A stretch of 64,000 nt of DNA from Catenovulum sp. 2E275 (lineage in GTDB: Bacteria > Pseudomonadota > Gammaproteobacteria > Enterobacterales > Alteromonadaceae), in assembly GCF_025515275.1 (NCBI RefSeq), contig NZ_JAOPFU010000002.1:124001-188000 (forward strand), given 5' to 3'. This document shows positions 1-8,861 of this stretch, one piece after another. Every line of letters begins with the position of its first letter. The first letter of the stretch is position 1. Position numbers and translations under genes: made by a program. The notes under the pieces are model-generated. The model saw only the letters and a list, made by a program, of their open reading frames with translations, was not told the DNA's origin and searched no databases.

Positions 1-857
1 TGGGCTTTAAAAATACTACTGACCACAAATAAGCTGTTTTGGGTTTCATAGCGAATAATATCTGGCAAGGTAATAATCCCAATTGCCGAGCCTTGTTTTA
101 ATACTGGTAAATGGTGCACATTATGGCGCAGCATTAGTAGCATAGCTTCAAAGACTTGCTGGTTATGCTCTACCGAAAATACCCGTGGTGACATAATTTG
201 GTTTACCGGTGTATCCAGCGCAAGGCCTGGCGTTAATAACCGATCACGTAAATCTGTATTGGTGACAATGCCGCAAATTTGGCTTTGTAAATCTGTGATA
301 AGCAAACAGGATATGCCGTTTTCACTCATCTTAATAGCCGCTTGATGAGCTGTGGCAGTTTCGGTGATAGACAAAACATTGGGCGTTAATAAAACTTTAA
401 CTGAGGCTGTCATGAGTTGATTGGCATCTTCCCGCTGCGAAACCGAATGACGCAAGCGGCTGCGATCTTCTACCTCAACCACATCAGAAAAATACTCATA
501 AGAATCAAATAATTCACTAAAAACCGCTTTGGGTAATAAATAAATTAAACAATCTTCCAATGCAATTACTGGAAAACGACTTGGCCGGTTTTGCAATAAG
601 CTCACCTCACCAAAATACCCGCCTTCACTTAACCGATTGTATAATTCGCCACTTCGCCGATAAACCTCAACCGAGCCACTACGAATCACATGCCATGTAT
701 CTAATAACTGGCCTAATTCAACTATCTGACTACCGGCTTTGTAATAAGCGACATCCATATTAGATGCCGCTTGTTCGAGTGCTTGTTGTGGTAGCTGATC
801 AAATGGCGGATGTGCCTGTAAAAAATTAAGCAAATCGATTTTTTCAGCTGACAACAT
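1..857 (-). CDS. cNMP-binding/CBS-domain signalling protein (partial, C-terminus outside window)
   Basis: Open on the minus strand from an ATG at 857 to the window edge, so only the first 285 or so residues are visible. Residues about 1-125 resemble a cyclic-nucleotide-binding fold (WHVIRSGSVEVY, then GGYFGEVSLL). Residues about 140-280 form a CBS pair (ISCLLITD, GIVTNTDLRDRLL, HHLPVLKQG, GIITLPDIIR). Proteins of this layout usually continue into a DUF294 nucleotidyltransferase domain, which cannot be checked here. The start lies 5 nt after the stop of the upstream BCCT transporter gene, so the two are very likely cotranscribed. A role in nucleotide-controlled regulation is inference. Confidence 0.8.
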   Translation of the reverse strand, partial: MLSAEKIDLLNFLQAHPPFDQLPQQALEQAASNMDVAYYKAGSQIVELGQLLDTWHVIRSGSVEVYRRSGELYNRLSEGGYFGEVSLLQNRPSRFPVIALEDCLIYLLPKAVFSELFDSYEYFSDVVEVEDRSRLRHSVSQREDANQLMTASVKVLLTPNVLSITETATAHQAAIKMSENGISCLLITDLQSQICGIVTNTDLRDRLLTPGLALDTPVNQIMSPRVFSVEHNQQVFEAMLLMLRHNVHHLPVLKQGSAIGIITLPDIIRYETQNSLFVVSSIFKA

Positions 858-862
858 ATTTA

Positions 863-2491
863 TTAACCTCTGGGTTCAGACATTAAACCTTTAATCATAG
901 AAAAAGTGGCAATTAATAAGACTATGGTAAAGGGTAAACCGGTTGAAACGGCCATAGCTTGCAGCGCAACCAAACCGCCGCCTAAAATTAATGCAATGGC
1001 GACCAACCCTTCAAAAGTACACCAAAATACACGCTGTGGCGTAGGTGCATCCACTTTACCACCTGCGGCAATCACATCGATCACTAAAGAGCCAGAATCA
1101 GACGAAGTCACAAAAAATACAATAACCAAGACAATTGCAATAAATGAGGTGATCACAGCTAACGGCAAATCATCCAACATATAAAATAATTGTAAAGGTA
1201 ATTCTGCTTCGGCTACGGCTTTATACCCCTGAACTGCATATTGCTCAATGGCAACTCCGCCAAATACACTCATCCACAATACACAAGCAAGCGATGGTAC
1301 CAATAACACAGAAATAATAAACTCACGCACACTTCTACCACGCGAGACCCGCGCGATAAACATGCCAACAAACGGACACCAAGAGATCCACCATGCCCAA
1401 TAAAACGCACTCCATCCAGAAACAAAATTAGTATCTTCACGCCCAACCGGATTTGAAAGCGCCGGTAAATATTCAAGGTAAGCCAGCAAGTTATGGCCAA
1501 CCCCAGACAAAATAACAAACGTAGGGCCAACCACAATCACAAAAATGAGTAATGCAACTGCCAGTACCATATTGATTTCAGATAATTTTTTAACCCCGGC
1601 ATCTAACCCTGCAACCACAGAAAATAGCGCAATTGCAGTAATCCCAATCACTAAAATAATTTGTGTGGTTGTCCCTTGTGGAATATCAAACAAATAATTA
1701 AGCCCGGATGCAGCTTGCGATGCGCCATAACCTAACGACGTCGCTAAACCAAATAAAGTCGCCAGCACAGCTAATAAATCAATAATATGTCCCGGCCAAC
1801 CCCAAACTCTTTCCCCTAACACAGGGTAAAATACCGAGCGAATAGTGAGTGGCAAACCTTTATTAAACGAAAACAACGCCAAGCCTAAAGCCATAATCGC
1901 GTAAATAGCCCAAGGGTGCAGCGCCCAATGATAAATAGTGGCCGCCATGCCTAAATCTTTTGCGGCTTGAATATCATTAGCAGCGGCACCAAGGGGTGCC
2001 CAGTCTGTACGTACACCGTTTTCAACACTAATGCCACCAAATGAACTACTAAAATGCGACAATGGTTCTGATACGCCAAAAAACATTAAGCCAATGCCCA
2101 TACCGGCGGCAAACAGCATAGAAAACCAACCCAAATACGAATAATCAGGTGTTGCTTCTGTGCCGCCTAACCTGACTTTTCCTAAGGGTGAAAAAATGAG
2201 TGCAATGCAAACCACCACAAAAAAGTTAGCTGCGCTGATAAAAAACCAGTCTAAGTTGCTGGTTAACCAACTTCGGGTAGCTGAAAAAATAGGTTCAACC
2301 TCTTTTTGAAAAGCGATTGTCAACACCACAAAAGCAATAATGCTAAGCGCTGAAATAGCAAATACGCGGTTATGAATATCCAGCCCGAATGGCCCAACAT
2401 TCATAACAATATTATCCTGACCGACCTGATAATCTGTGTCAATTGGATTGACTTCGCCGTCAGGGATCATTGGATCTTTATTATCCGGCAT
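863..2491 (-). CDS. BCCT-family betaine/choline/carnitine transporter
   Basis: A 542-residue inner-membrane protein with about 12 hydrophobic segments. It carries the BCCT hallmarks: the glycine-rich helix AAGMGIGLMFFGVSEPL (about residues 128-146) and the tryptophan-rich segment WAWWISWCPFVGMFIARVSRG (about 366-386). Family members import quaternary-ammonium osmolytes by Na+ or H+ symport; the substrate cannot be told from sequence. The start is supported by GGGAG a few bases upstream of the ATG. It is the first gene of a two-gene unit with the cNMP/CBS protein, a pairing that suggests regulated osmolyte uptake. Confidence 0.9.
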   Translation of the reverse strand: MPDNKDPMIPDGEVNPIDTDYQVGQDNIVMNVGPFGLDIHNRVFAISALSIIAFVVLTIAFQKEVEPIFSATRSWLTSNLDWFFISAANFFVVVCIALIFSPLGKVRLGGTEATPDYSYLGWFSMLFAAGMGIGLMFFGVSEPLSHFSSSFGGISVENGVRTDWAPLGAAANDIQAAKDLGMAATIYHWALHPWAIYAIMALGLALFSFNKGLPLTIRSVFYPVLGERVWGWPGHIIDLLAVLATLFGLATSLGYGASQAASGLNYLFDIPQGTTTQIILVIGITAIALFSVVAGLDAGVKKLSEINMVLAVALLIFVIVVGPTFVILSGVGHNLLAYLEYLPALSNPVGREDTNFVSGWSAFYWAWWISWCPFVGMFIARVSRGRSVREFIISVLLVPSLACVLWMSVFGGVAIEQYAVQGYKAVAEAELPLQLFYMLDDLPLAVITSFIAIVLVIVFFVTSSDSGSLVIDVIAAGGKVDAPTPQRVFWCTFEGLVAIALILGGGLVALQAMAVSTGLPFTIVLLIATFSMIKGLMSEPRG

Positions 2492-2687
2492 CCGTTTTCT
2501 CCCGTTTGAATAAACCTATCACTTTCAGCAAACAACTCATCGCTAAAAGCTGAAATAAGCATAAGGTTATTTAATTAAAATAAGTGGTATAAAACCGCGA
2601 TTGAATAAAAGTCGAATCTAAGTTTAGCTTAAATAAGAACTTTTTTCAGAGGAATGGCAGAAAAACGATTTTTTTGAAAAAATAAAA

Positions 2688-2706
2688 AGGGGCAAAAAAT
2701 GCCCCT
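2688..2706 (-). terminator. Rho-independent terminator
   Basis: Read on the minus strand, AGGGGC pairs with GCCCCT around a 7-nt loop, followed by a T-rich run (TTTTATTTTTT). It lies downstream of the glutamate-synthase-like gene, beyond the inserted palindromic element. Confidence 0.75.
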
Positions 2707-2750
2707 CGAAAATCTTACATTAAATCTAAAAATGATAAGTAAAATAGATT

Positions 2751-2811
2751 AACCTCAACTCTGGATAATAAATTTAAGGCTTTAGCTAACTTCTTATCCA
2801 GAGTTGGGGTT
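2751..2811. repeat. MITE-like palindromic element, copy 1 (61 bp)
   Basis: The terminal inverted repeats are AACCTCAACTCTGGATAA (2751-2768) and TTATCCAGAGTTGGGGTT (2794-2811), with one T:G difference. It is flanked by a perfect 5-bp direct repeat AGATT (2746-2750 and 2812-2816), the expected footprint of transposition. The 23-nt interior is the reverse complement of the segment next to the left end of copies 2 and 3, so this copy lies in the opposite orientation and lacks most of the interior of copy 3. The right-hand duplication overlaps the stop codon of the adjacent gene (2815-2817). As RNA it would fold into an 18-bp stem. Confidence 0.85.
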
Positions 2812-2814
2812 AGA

Positions 2815-4296
2815 TTAATAATGTTGTTCGTAAAACTTATCGAGTGATACCGACAAACCACTTTCAGTTACAATTCGCACGTGTTTAGACTCTAACTGGC
2901 GAATATTTTTAACCCCACACGAATGCGCCAAAATCCCTAACCCATAATTAATATATTTATTATAATTAGCGACCCGCACCGATTTATCAGTTACATCCAA
3001 ACCTTCCTGCCGCTTTAAATTTTGAGTCGCAATACCCGTTGGACAAGTATTTTTATTACATTGCAGTGATTGAATACAACCTAGCGCAAACATAAAACCG
3101 CGCGCCGAGGTAACAAAATCTGCACCTAATGCAATTGCCCACGCCACTTTTGACGGAGTAATTAATTTACCGGATGCCACCACTTTAACCCGCTCACGTA
3201 AATTATGGCGCTTTAAACAATGCACCACAATTGGCAGGCTTTCTTTTAGCGGCATACCAACATAATCCATTAAAGGCTGTGGCGCTGCACCTGTGCCGCC
3301 GTCTGCACTATCAATAGTGATAAAATCAGGCGCACTTTCAATCCCGCGTTTATTAATTTCTAAACACAAATCATCAATCCATTCATATGAGCCAATCACA
3401 GCTTTAAACCCAACCGGTTTGCCGGTGATTTCACGAACACTATTAATCATATCTAACAAATCACCCACACTTCTGATCTCTGGGTGACCATTTGGACTAA
3501 TTGAATCCTGCCCAACAGGAATCCCGCGTATTTCAGCAATTTCAGCAGTGACTTTCTCGCCCGGCAAAATACCGCCTTTACCCGGTTTAGCGCCCTGACT
3601 CATTTTAATTTCAAACATTTTTACCTGTTCATAGCTGGCGGCTTTTTTGAGTTTATCTTCGCTTAACATGCCGTTTTCATTACGCACACCATATTTTGCG
3701 GTACCAATTTGCACCACAATATCAGCACCGCTTTCTAAATGATAAGGGGTTAAACCGCCTTCGCCGGTATTCATCCAGCAGCCAGAGTTAAAAGCACCGT
3801 TAGATAAAGCACGCACCGCAGGCTTTGAAATTGCCCCGTAACTCATCCCAGAAATATTAAAAATAGAGGTAGTTTGATAAGGCTGTTTACAATATGGACC
3901 AATTTGCATCGGCTCTATTGGCAAAGCATCTTCGTCTAATGTCGGAAACGGACAGTTCATAAATAAAATAGTACCGGCGGGCTCTAAATTGCGGGTAGAG
4001 CCAAAAGCGATTGTATGATCAACATTTTTAGCTGCGCGATAAACCCAACTCCGTTCCGCGCGGTTAAACGGCATTTCTTCTCTATCCATCGCAAAAAAAT
4101 ACTGACGGAAAAACTCGCCCTGTAGCTCTAAAAAATACCTTAACCGGCCAACTACCGGATAATTATGACGAATGGCATGCTGATACTGGCGTTTATCCAC
4201 CACATACATATAAATAATTGCAACCACGGCTATTAACAACAAGCCAAGTAATAAACTGGATGCTATATCAACATTAAATACGATAGATTCCTGCAT
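2815..4296 (-). CDS. Membrane-anchored glutamate-synthase-like FMN/Fe-S oxidoreductase (GltB2 domain)
   Basis: A 493-residue protein with one N-terminal transmembrane helix (about residues 12-33) followed by the FMN-binding glutamate synthase domain. Visible family marks are GEGGLTPYH, GAKPGKGGILPGEKV, SADGGTGAAPQPL and a CX5CX4C cluster (CIQSLQCNKNTC) that matches the 3Fe-4S ligands of glutamate synthase. It lacks the glutamine amidotransferase and central domains, so it is not a complete GltB. Stand-alone members are annotated as FMN-binding glutamate synthase family; their substrate is not established. A palindromic repeat element was inserted at its stop codon. Confidence 0.85.
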   Translation of the reverse strand: MQESIVFNVDIASSLLLGLLLIAVVAIIYMYVVDKRQYQHAIRHNYPVVGRLRYFLELQGEFFRQYFFAMDREEMPFNRAERSWVYRAAKNVDHTIAFGSTRNLEPAGTILFMNCPFPTLDEDALPIEPMQIGPYCKQPYQTTSIFNISGMSYGAISKPAVRALSNGAFNSGCWMNTGEGGLTPYHLESGADIVVQIGTAKYGVRNENGMLSEDKLKKAASYEQVKMFEIKMSQGAKPGKGGILPGEKVTAEIAEIRGIPVGQDSISPNGHPEIRSVGDLLDMINSVREITGKPVGFKAVIGSYEWIDDLCLEINKRGIESAPDFITIDSADGGTGAAPQPLMDYVGMPLKESLPIVVHCLKRHNLRERVKVVASGKLITPSKVAWAIALGADFVTSARGFMFALGCIQSLQCNKNTCPTGIATQNLKRQEGLDVTDKSVRVANYNKYINYGLGILAHSCGVKNIRQLESKHVRIVTESGLSVSLDKFYEQHY

Positions 4297-4488
4297 TTGA
4301 CTTTTTATTCCCCCACAAAAATAATCTTAACAATCTAACATATAGTGATAATTTTTAGGGATTTTTTTATACAAAAGCTTTAACTGTTTCTGTAGAGTTA
4401 AAGTAGATTCTTAAATCAAAAGAAAGAGGAAATAAAACTATTTTTCTTTCGGTAGGAATAGAATAGGTAAAGTAAATCAAGTTGAAAA

Positions 4489-4511
4489 GCAGGTTCCGCT
4501 TAGGAACCTGC
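4489..4511 (-). terminator. Stem-loop terminator at the end of the TonB2 operon
   Basis: A perfect 9-bp stem, GCAGGTTCC/GGAACCTGC, with a 5-nt loop. On the minus strand it is followed by TTTTCAACTT, a weak U-tract. It sits 10 nt after the stop of the TPR gene, the last gene of the block. Confidence 0.7.
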
Positions 4512-4520
4512 AAATAAATA

Positions 4521-5813
4521 CTAAGCTGAAATCGCCGCCATGGCTTCAGCGTTTTCTTTTTCTTTAGAAACGTATTTTTTCCATTGCTGAGCCATTGCTT
4601 TAGAGCTTGAGTGCTCGCTCGCTAGCTCTAATGCTTTTAACGAAGCATCAAATTTTTTCAGGTTAAAATACGCCATGCCTAATACTAATTGTGCTTTGCC
4701 CGGATCGTCCAATTCACCTTTATTAATTGCAGCTTGGGTAGACGCAATTGCTTTTTCCCACTGCTCTAAATTAAGGTAAGTTTGGCCAAGCTGTGCATCT
4801 AAATTACCATCGGTAGATAAATCAGCCGCTTTTGCCAAAACCGGCACTGCTTTTTCATCTTCACGCGCTAAAGTATAGGCCTGAGCTAAAAACTTAAGGT
4901 TTTTCACATCTTCTTCTACTTTACCGTCTTTAATTGCTTGTTTAAGCAATTCAGCGCCTTTAATTGGCACTTGATGATAAACATACAATTGCGATAAAGC
5001 TAAAATATCTTGACGTGATTTAACAAAACCTTGCTGATAAGCAATTTCCATCATAGCCAGTTGCTTATCTTCTAAGCCTAACTCGCCATACATGCCTGCT
5101 AGCTGTAACCAATATTCAGGTTTATTAAATAAACGCACTAAGGTTTCAGTTACGTCAGCAACCTGCTCTGGTTGTTTTAGCGAATAATAAATGGCGCGTT
5201 GTAATACAAACCAGTTTTCTTTTGGCACATCACCCGCATCCGATACAATTTTTATCGCTTTCACAACTGGCTTTAATGCTGCTTGATATTCTTTTTGCTG
5301 ATAATAAGCCTGAGCTAATAAAACCTGTGCATTTGCGTTTTCAGTATCACCGCCGTTGGCAAACCAATCATTTAACTTAGCGATTGATTTGTCATAGTTG
5401 CCTTCAGCCATGTGTAACTGAGCCAAACTATATAAAGTGCTTAAGCGTAAACTTTCAGGAATCGCTTGCTCTGCAACCACTGACTCAAAGTTTTCAATGG
5501 CCTTTGGCATGTTTTCCATGTTGTAGTAAACAAACGCATAAAAGTTATGCATCATCGCAATTTCATAACTATTCATTGAGCCGCGTTTGTCGTTTACGTT
5601 ATCCAACGCTTCGATTGCCTCTTGCGTTTTACCTTCGTCAGCCAGCCCTTGAGCACGGGCTAATTGCTCATAAACTTTTGAGCGCATTGCCGGCACTTTT
5701 ACCGTTTCTTTTTTACTGGCAGCGCCATCGGCTGCTAGCGCTGAAGTAATCGGCATTGCCGATAAAGCTGATAATACAGCCGTGACTAATATGGTTTTAG
5801 ATAATTTGTTCAT
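4521..5813 (-). CDS. Periplasmic TPR protein of the TonB2 cluster
   Basis: A 430-residue protein with a Sec signal peptide (about residues 1-28, ending SALAAD) followed by tetratricopeptide repeats over most of its length (for example YEQLARAQGLADEGKTQEAI, ALAQLYVYH-type helices, LGQTYLNLEQWEKAI, LGMAYFNLKKFDASL). It is the last gene behind TonB2, 14 nt after the tonB stop. TPR proteins at this position are conserved in Vibrio and Shewanella TonB2 clusters. A role in scaffolding or stabilising the complex in the periplasm is inference. Confidence 0.85.
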   Translation of the reverse strand: MNKLSKTILVTAVLSALSAMPITSALAADGAASKKETVKVPAMRSKVYEQLARAQGLADEGKTQEAIEALDNVNDKRGSMNSYEIAMMHNFYAFVYYNMENMPKAIENFESVVAEQAIPESLRLSTLYSLAQLHMAEGNYDKSIAKLNDWFANGGDTENANAQVLLAQAYYQQKEYQAALKPVVKAIKIVSDAGDVPKENWFVLQRAIYYSLKQPEQVADVTETLVRLFNKPEYWLQLAGMYGELGLEDKQLAMMEIAYQQGFVKSRQDILALSQLYVYHQVPIKGAELLKQAIKDGKVEEDVKNLKFLAQAYTLAREDEKAVPVLAKAADLSTDGNLDAQLGQTYLNLEQWEKAIASTQAAINKGELDDPGKAQLVLGMAYFNLKKFDASLKALELASEHSSSKAMAQQWKKYVSKEKENAEAMAAISA

Positions 5814-5827
5814 TTGTCTGCCACCTA

Positions 5828-6433
5828 TTAATTCAGTTTAAAAGTAATTCGGTTTTGTACACCGGCTACTTCAACCGCTTCGCCATCTATCACTCTAGGC
5901 TTGTACTTAAATTTAAGTGCCGCCTGTAGTGCAGCCTGATCAAAAATGTTTTCTGGTTCAGCTTCAATAACAACCGGGTTGGTCACCGCACCTAATTTGT
6001 TCACTGTAAACTCAACAATAACATAACCTTCAATACCACGTTGCTGAGCACGTCTTGGGTAAATTGGCTGAACTTTAACAATAGGTAAATATTCACCATC
6101 ACCCGACTCTAACGAAAGTCCACCTTCTAAACCGACATCTGCGTCAACATCCGCTGCAAAGTTAGTGCTAACTGCATTTGCATTTGGATCAGGTGAATCC
6201 ATTGGCGGCGCTTCCATTGGTGGAGGCGGATCTTGTGGTTTTGGCGGCTTTTGTGGTTTTCTGTCTTTTTGCTCTGGTGCAGATTCTTTTTTCACTCTCA
6301 CAAAGTCCAGCACACTGCCGCGTGGTGGATCGGTTAAAGCACCTTCACCACTTTTAATTAACGACTGCATGCCAAAAAAGAGCAAAAATGTAATCGCAAC
6401 AGATAAACCAATTGCAATAATATATCTAAGCAT
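5828..6433 (-). CDS. tonB2: TonB2-type energy transducer TonB
   Basis: A 201-residue protein with an N-terminal membrane anchor (about residues 3-25), a short proline-rich spacer (about 52-85, PQKPPKPQDPPPPMEAPP) and a C-terminal TonB domain (YPRRAQQRGIEGYVIVEFTV through KFKYKPRVIDG, about 118-200). The short length fits TonB2 rather than the approximately 240-residue TonB1. It transmits the inner-membrane proton-motive force, harvested by ExbB2/ExbD2, to outer-membrane receptors, most directly the receptor encoded at 9814-12438. It starts 5 nt after the exbD stop. Confidence 0.93.
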   Translation of the reverse strand: MLRYIIAIGLSVAITFLLFFGMQSLIKSGEGALTDPPRGSVLDFVRVKKESAPEQKDRKPQKPPKPQDPPPPMEAPPMDSPDPNANAVSTNFAADVDADVGLEGGLSLESGDGEYLPIVKVQPIYPRRAQQRGIEGYVIVEFTVNKLGAVTNPVVIEAEPENIFDQAALQAALKFKYKPRVIDGEAVEVAGVQNRITFKLN

Positions 6434-6438
6434 AATCT

Positions 6439-6846
6439 TTAGTCGTTTGCGGCAATCGACACATCGTACGCACCAGCGGCACGCGAGGCATCCATTACTT
6501 TTATTAAGGTATCAACGTCTGCGGCTTTATCTGCCTGAATAACCACTGAACCTTGTGGGTTTTCAGCTTTTAAACGCTCAACGTTAGCTTGTACTGCGCG
6601 AATATCAACACGGCGTTTGTCAATCCAAACTTCACCTGTATCGCTAATCGCAATTAAAATATTAGCTCTGTCTTTTTTAACCGCAGTTGGTGCATCCGGA
6701 CGGTTAACATCAATCCCGGACTCTTTTACAAACGATGCAGTTACAATAAAGAAGATAAGCATGATAAATACAACGTCTAGCATTGGCGTCATATCAATCG
6801 CTGTTTCTTCTTCTTCCATCACTTTATTTAATGGGCTTGCTCGCAT
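6439..6846 (-). CDS. exbD2: ExbD2, TonB-system proton channel subunit
   Basis: A 135-residue protein with one transmembrane helix near the N-terminus containing the family's essential aspartate (DMTPMLDVVFIMLIFFIVTA, about residues 18-37), then a periplasmic domain. Together with ExbB2 it forms the proton-driven motor for TonB2. It is separated from exbB2 by 85 nt, the only sizeable gap within the exb-ton run, and that gap contains a two-tier stem-loop (6869-6904). Confidence 0.93.
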   Translation of the reverse strand: MRASPLNKVMEEEETAIDMTPMLDVVFIMLIFFIVTASFVKESGIDVNRPDAPTAVKKDRANILIAISDTGEVWIDKRRVDIRAVQANVERLKAENPQGSVVIQADKAADVDTLIKVMDASRAAGAYDVSIAAND

Positions 6847-6868
6847 TTTTTAATACTCTTTAATTGGT

Positions 6869-6904
6869 GGTCTGGATAAAAACTAACTCAGTTTTAAACA
6901 GACC
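6869..6904 (-). other. Intra-operon stem-loop between exbB2 and exbD2
   Basis: Minus-strand RNA would form an outer stem GGTCTG/CAGACC and an inner stem AAAACT/AGTTTT. There is no U-tract after it, so it is not a classic terminator. It could be a processing or stability element that adjusts ExbB to ExbD stoichiometry; this is inference. Confidence 0.5.
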
Positions 6905-6931
6905 TAATTAATCTTACCGACAGCTAACAAC

Positions 6932-7459
6932 TTAGTGATCTGTTGTTAGATGATCTTCAAGCAATTCTGCTTCGCGTTTAGCGCTTCGGCTTAACCAGGT
7001 TGAGGCAAATACGCCAGACAGCGCACCAACCATACCGGCCATTGTTGGAATCGTTGCTTTAGATACACCCGATGCCATTGAACGGGCGTTACCTGAACCA
7101 CTGATTGCCATCACATCAAATACTTCAATCATCCCGGTTACTGTGCCCATCAAACCGAGTAGCGGACACAAAGCAACCAAAGCATTTAACAGCATTAAGT
7201 TTTCATTTAACTTGTTAGACGCGCGTGAAATCATAGCTTCACGAATTTGCATGGCATTCCATGATTTTCGCTCGCTGCGCTGCTCCCAAGTGTTAATAAC
7301 GCTGCTTTCGTATTTTTTATAGCCAAACTTAATAAACGCGATACGCTCGAAGATCAGGATCCACATGACAAATATCAGGGCTGCAATCCAAGTTAAGACG
7401 TTACCGCCTGTTTCCATAAAGGCTTGAATTGCTTCCATCATTTCGAAAAAAGCGTACAC
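6932..7459 (-). CDS. exbB2: ExbB2, TonB-system proton channel subunit
   Basis: A 175-residue MotA/TolQ/ExbB-family membrane protein. A first helix lies at about residues 20-40, and the conserved pair of helices around LVALCPLLGLMGTVTGMIEVF and ATIPTMAGMVGALSGVFAST at about 90-160. It forms the pentameric part of the ExbB-ExbD motor. The gene begins 2 nt after the ttpC stop, which implies translational coupling. Confidence 0.93.
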   Translation of the reverse strand: MYAFFEMMEAIQAFMETGGNVLTWIAALIFVMWILIFERIAFIKFGYKKYESSVINTWEQRSERKSWNAMQIREAMISRASNKLNENLMLLNALVALCPLLGLMGTVTGMIEVFDVMAISGSGNARSMASGVSKATIPTMAGMVGALSGVFASTWLSRSAKREAELLEDHLTTDH

Positions 7460-7461
7460 TT

Positions 7462-8850
7462 TTACTCTCCTTGCTCTGCACGCTCAGCGATAATGCCTGC
7501 GCTTTGTTCTTGCAAGATTGAAATTAAGCCACGGCTACGGGTATTTAAAACTGTGTACAATAATAAAGTTGGGATTGCGACAACCAGACCAAGTACCGTT
7601 GTTACAAGTGCCTGAGAAATACCACCAGCCATTAATTTAGGGTCACCTGTACCGAATAAAGTAATTGCTTGGAAAGTATTAATCATACCGGTCACCGTAC
7701 CTAACAGACCTAATAAAGGTGCAACCACTGAGATAATTTTGATAAAGGTTAAGTTACGCGCCAGTTTTGGTACTTCACGTAAAATCGCTTCACTTAATTT
7801 AAGCTCTAACGTTTCGCTGTCAGCAGTTGGGTTATCTGCTTTAACCTGCATAACACGGCCAAGTGGGTTGTTATTGCTTGGTTTAGGATCTTTAAGTTGA
7901 CGTTTAATTTTACCGCCCACAATTGTTAAGCTAATAAAGCGCTCAATGGCAATTAATAAACCGATTAAACCAACCGCTAAAATAACATAACCAACTGTAC
8001 CACCTTGCTCAACACGCTCTTTCATATTTGGCGCTTGAACTAATAAACCTAAGATAGAACCACCTGTTGGGTCTAACGCAAATTCAACTAACTCACCTTT
8101 TTGCTCTTGTACCGCAGAAGCCGTTGATAAATAACGGTCTGAAGGTTGACGAGAAAGCTCAGCAATTGAACCTGTTTCAGTTACAAACTCTAAAAACTTA
8201 CCATTTGAAACTAAGTTAAATGAACCAACACGAACCACTTCCTGCTCATTTTTAGTACCTGTCTCAGCGCTCATTACTGGAGCTGTGAAACGAGCCACTT
8301 TACCTGATTCAGTCATTTCGCGTTGTAACTCAAACCAAACACGCTCGATTTCTTCAACCGAAGCTAATTTAGAGCTTTTACCCATTTTTTGAGCTAACTC
8401 ATCCAAAAATACATCACGGTTTGGATACTGAGCAGAAATAATCGAGTTTTGGAATTTGCCTTTCATATCGCCGGCAACTTGCTGAAGCACACCAAATAAC
8501 TCTTTTAAAGACCCCATACGGTTGCTTAACGTTTCAGTTAAGTTAGCCAGTTCAATTTCGTTTTTTTCAAATTGAGTTTCTAACGATTCACTGCGATTAG
8601 TTAAGTTGTTACGCTGCGCTGCGGCATCGTTTAACATTTGAACTTGCTCAGCTTTTTTTGCTAAAAATTCTTTTTCGCGTTGCTCGTTCTGTTTGTTTTG
8701 AAATAATTTACCTTGCTCTAATTGAGTTAATAATTGGTCAAGGTTAACAGCCTGAGATTCCTCTGCTGCAAAAGCAGGTACAGAAACTGTTGCAGCCATC
8801 GCAGAAGAAAGCGCTGCTGCGGTTAATAAACGTTTGAAAATAGTCTTCAT
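7462..8850 (-). CDS. ttpC: TtpC-like long MotA/TolQ/ExbB protein of the TonB2 system
   Basis: A 462-residue protein: signal peptide (about 1-28, ending PAFAAEE), a long periplasmic coiled-coil-rich region (about 30-130, heptad-like LNDAAAQRNNLTNRSESLET), a further periplasmic segment, then an ExbB/TolQ channel domain (about 270-455, VVAPLLGLLGTVTGMINTFQ). This matches TtpC, the extra component required by TonB2 systems in Vibrio species. The AGAGGT upstream of the ATG supports the start. It is cotranscribed with the DUF3450 gene (11-nt gap) and exbB2. Confidence 0.9.
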   Translation of the reverse strand: MKTIFKRLLTAAALSSAMAATVSVPAFAAEESQAVNLDQLLTQLEQGKLFQNKQNEQREKEFLAKKAEQVQMLNDAAAQRNNLTNRSESLETQFEKNEIELANLTETLSNRMGSLKELFGVLQQVAGDMKGKFQNSIISAQYPNRDVFLDELAQKMGKSSKLASVEEIERVWFELQREMTESGKVARFTAPVMSAETGTKNEQEVVRVGSFNLVSNGKFLEFVTETGSIAELSRQPSDRYLSTASAVQEQKGELVEFALDPTGGSILGLLVQAPNMKERVEQGGTVGYVILAVGLIGLLIAIERFISLTIVGGKIKRQLKDPKPSNNNPLGRVMQVKADNPTADSETLELKLSEAILREVPKLARNLTFIKIISVVAPLLGLLGTVTGMINTFQAITLFGTGDPKLMAGGISQALVTTVLGLVVAIPTLLLYTVLNTRSRGLISILQEQSAGIIAERAEQGE

Positions 8851-8861
8851 GATAAAACCTC

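Larger units (their letters stand above)
2492..2814. other. Intergenic region with terminator and small inverted-repeat element
   Basis: A 323-bp gap that holds no credible gene. It contains the terminator of the glutamate-synthase-like gene (2688-2706), the 61-bp palindromic repeat copy 1 (2751-2811) and, presumably, the promoter of the BCCT gene. No convincing -35/-10 pair was picked out for the latter. Confidence 0.6.

Noticed and set aside
560-763. 67-residue plus-strand frame near the window start
   Set aside because: It is the antisense shadow of the cNMP-binding domain coding region and has no start signal or similarity.
906-1184. Plus-strand open frame inside the BCCT transporter gene
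   Set aside because: It lies antisense to a clear transporter gene, has no recognisable domain and no ribosome binding site. The same applies to the other antisense frames over gltB-like, recA, mutS, folD, ubiI and pilB genes.
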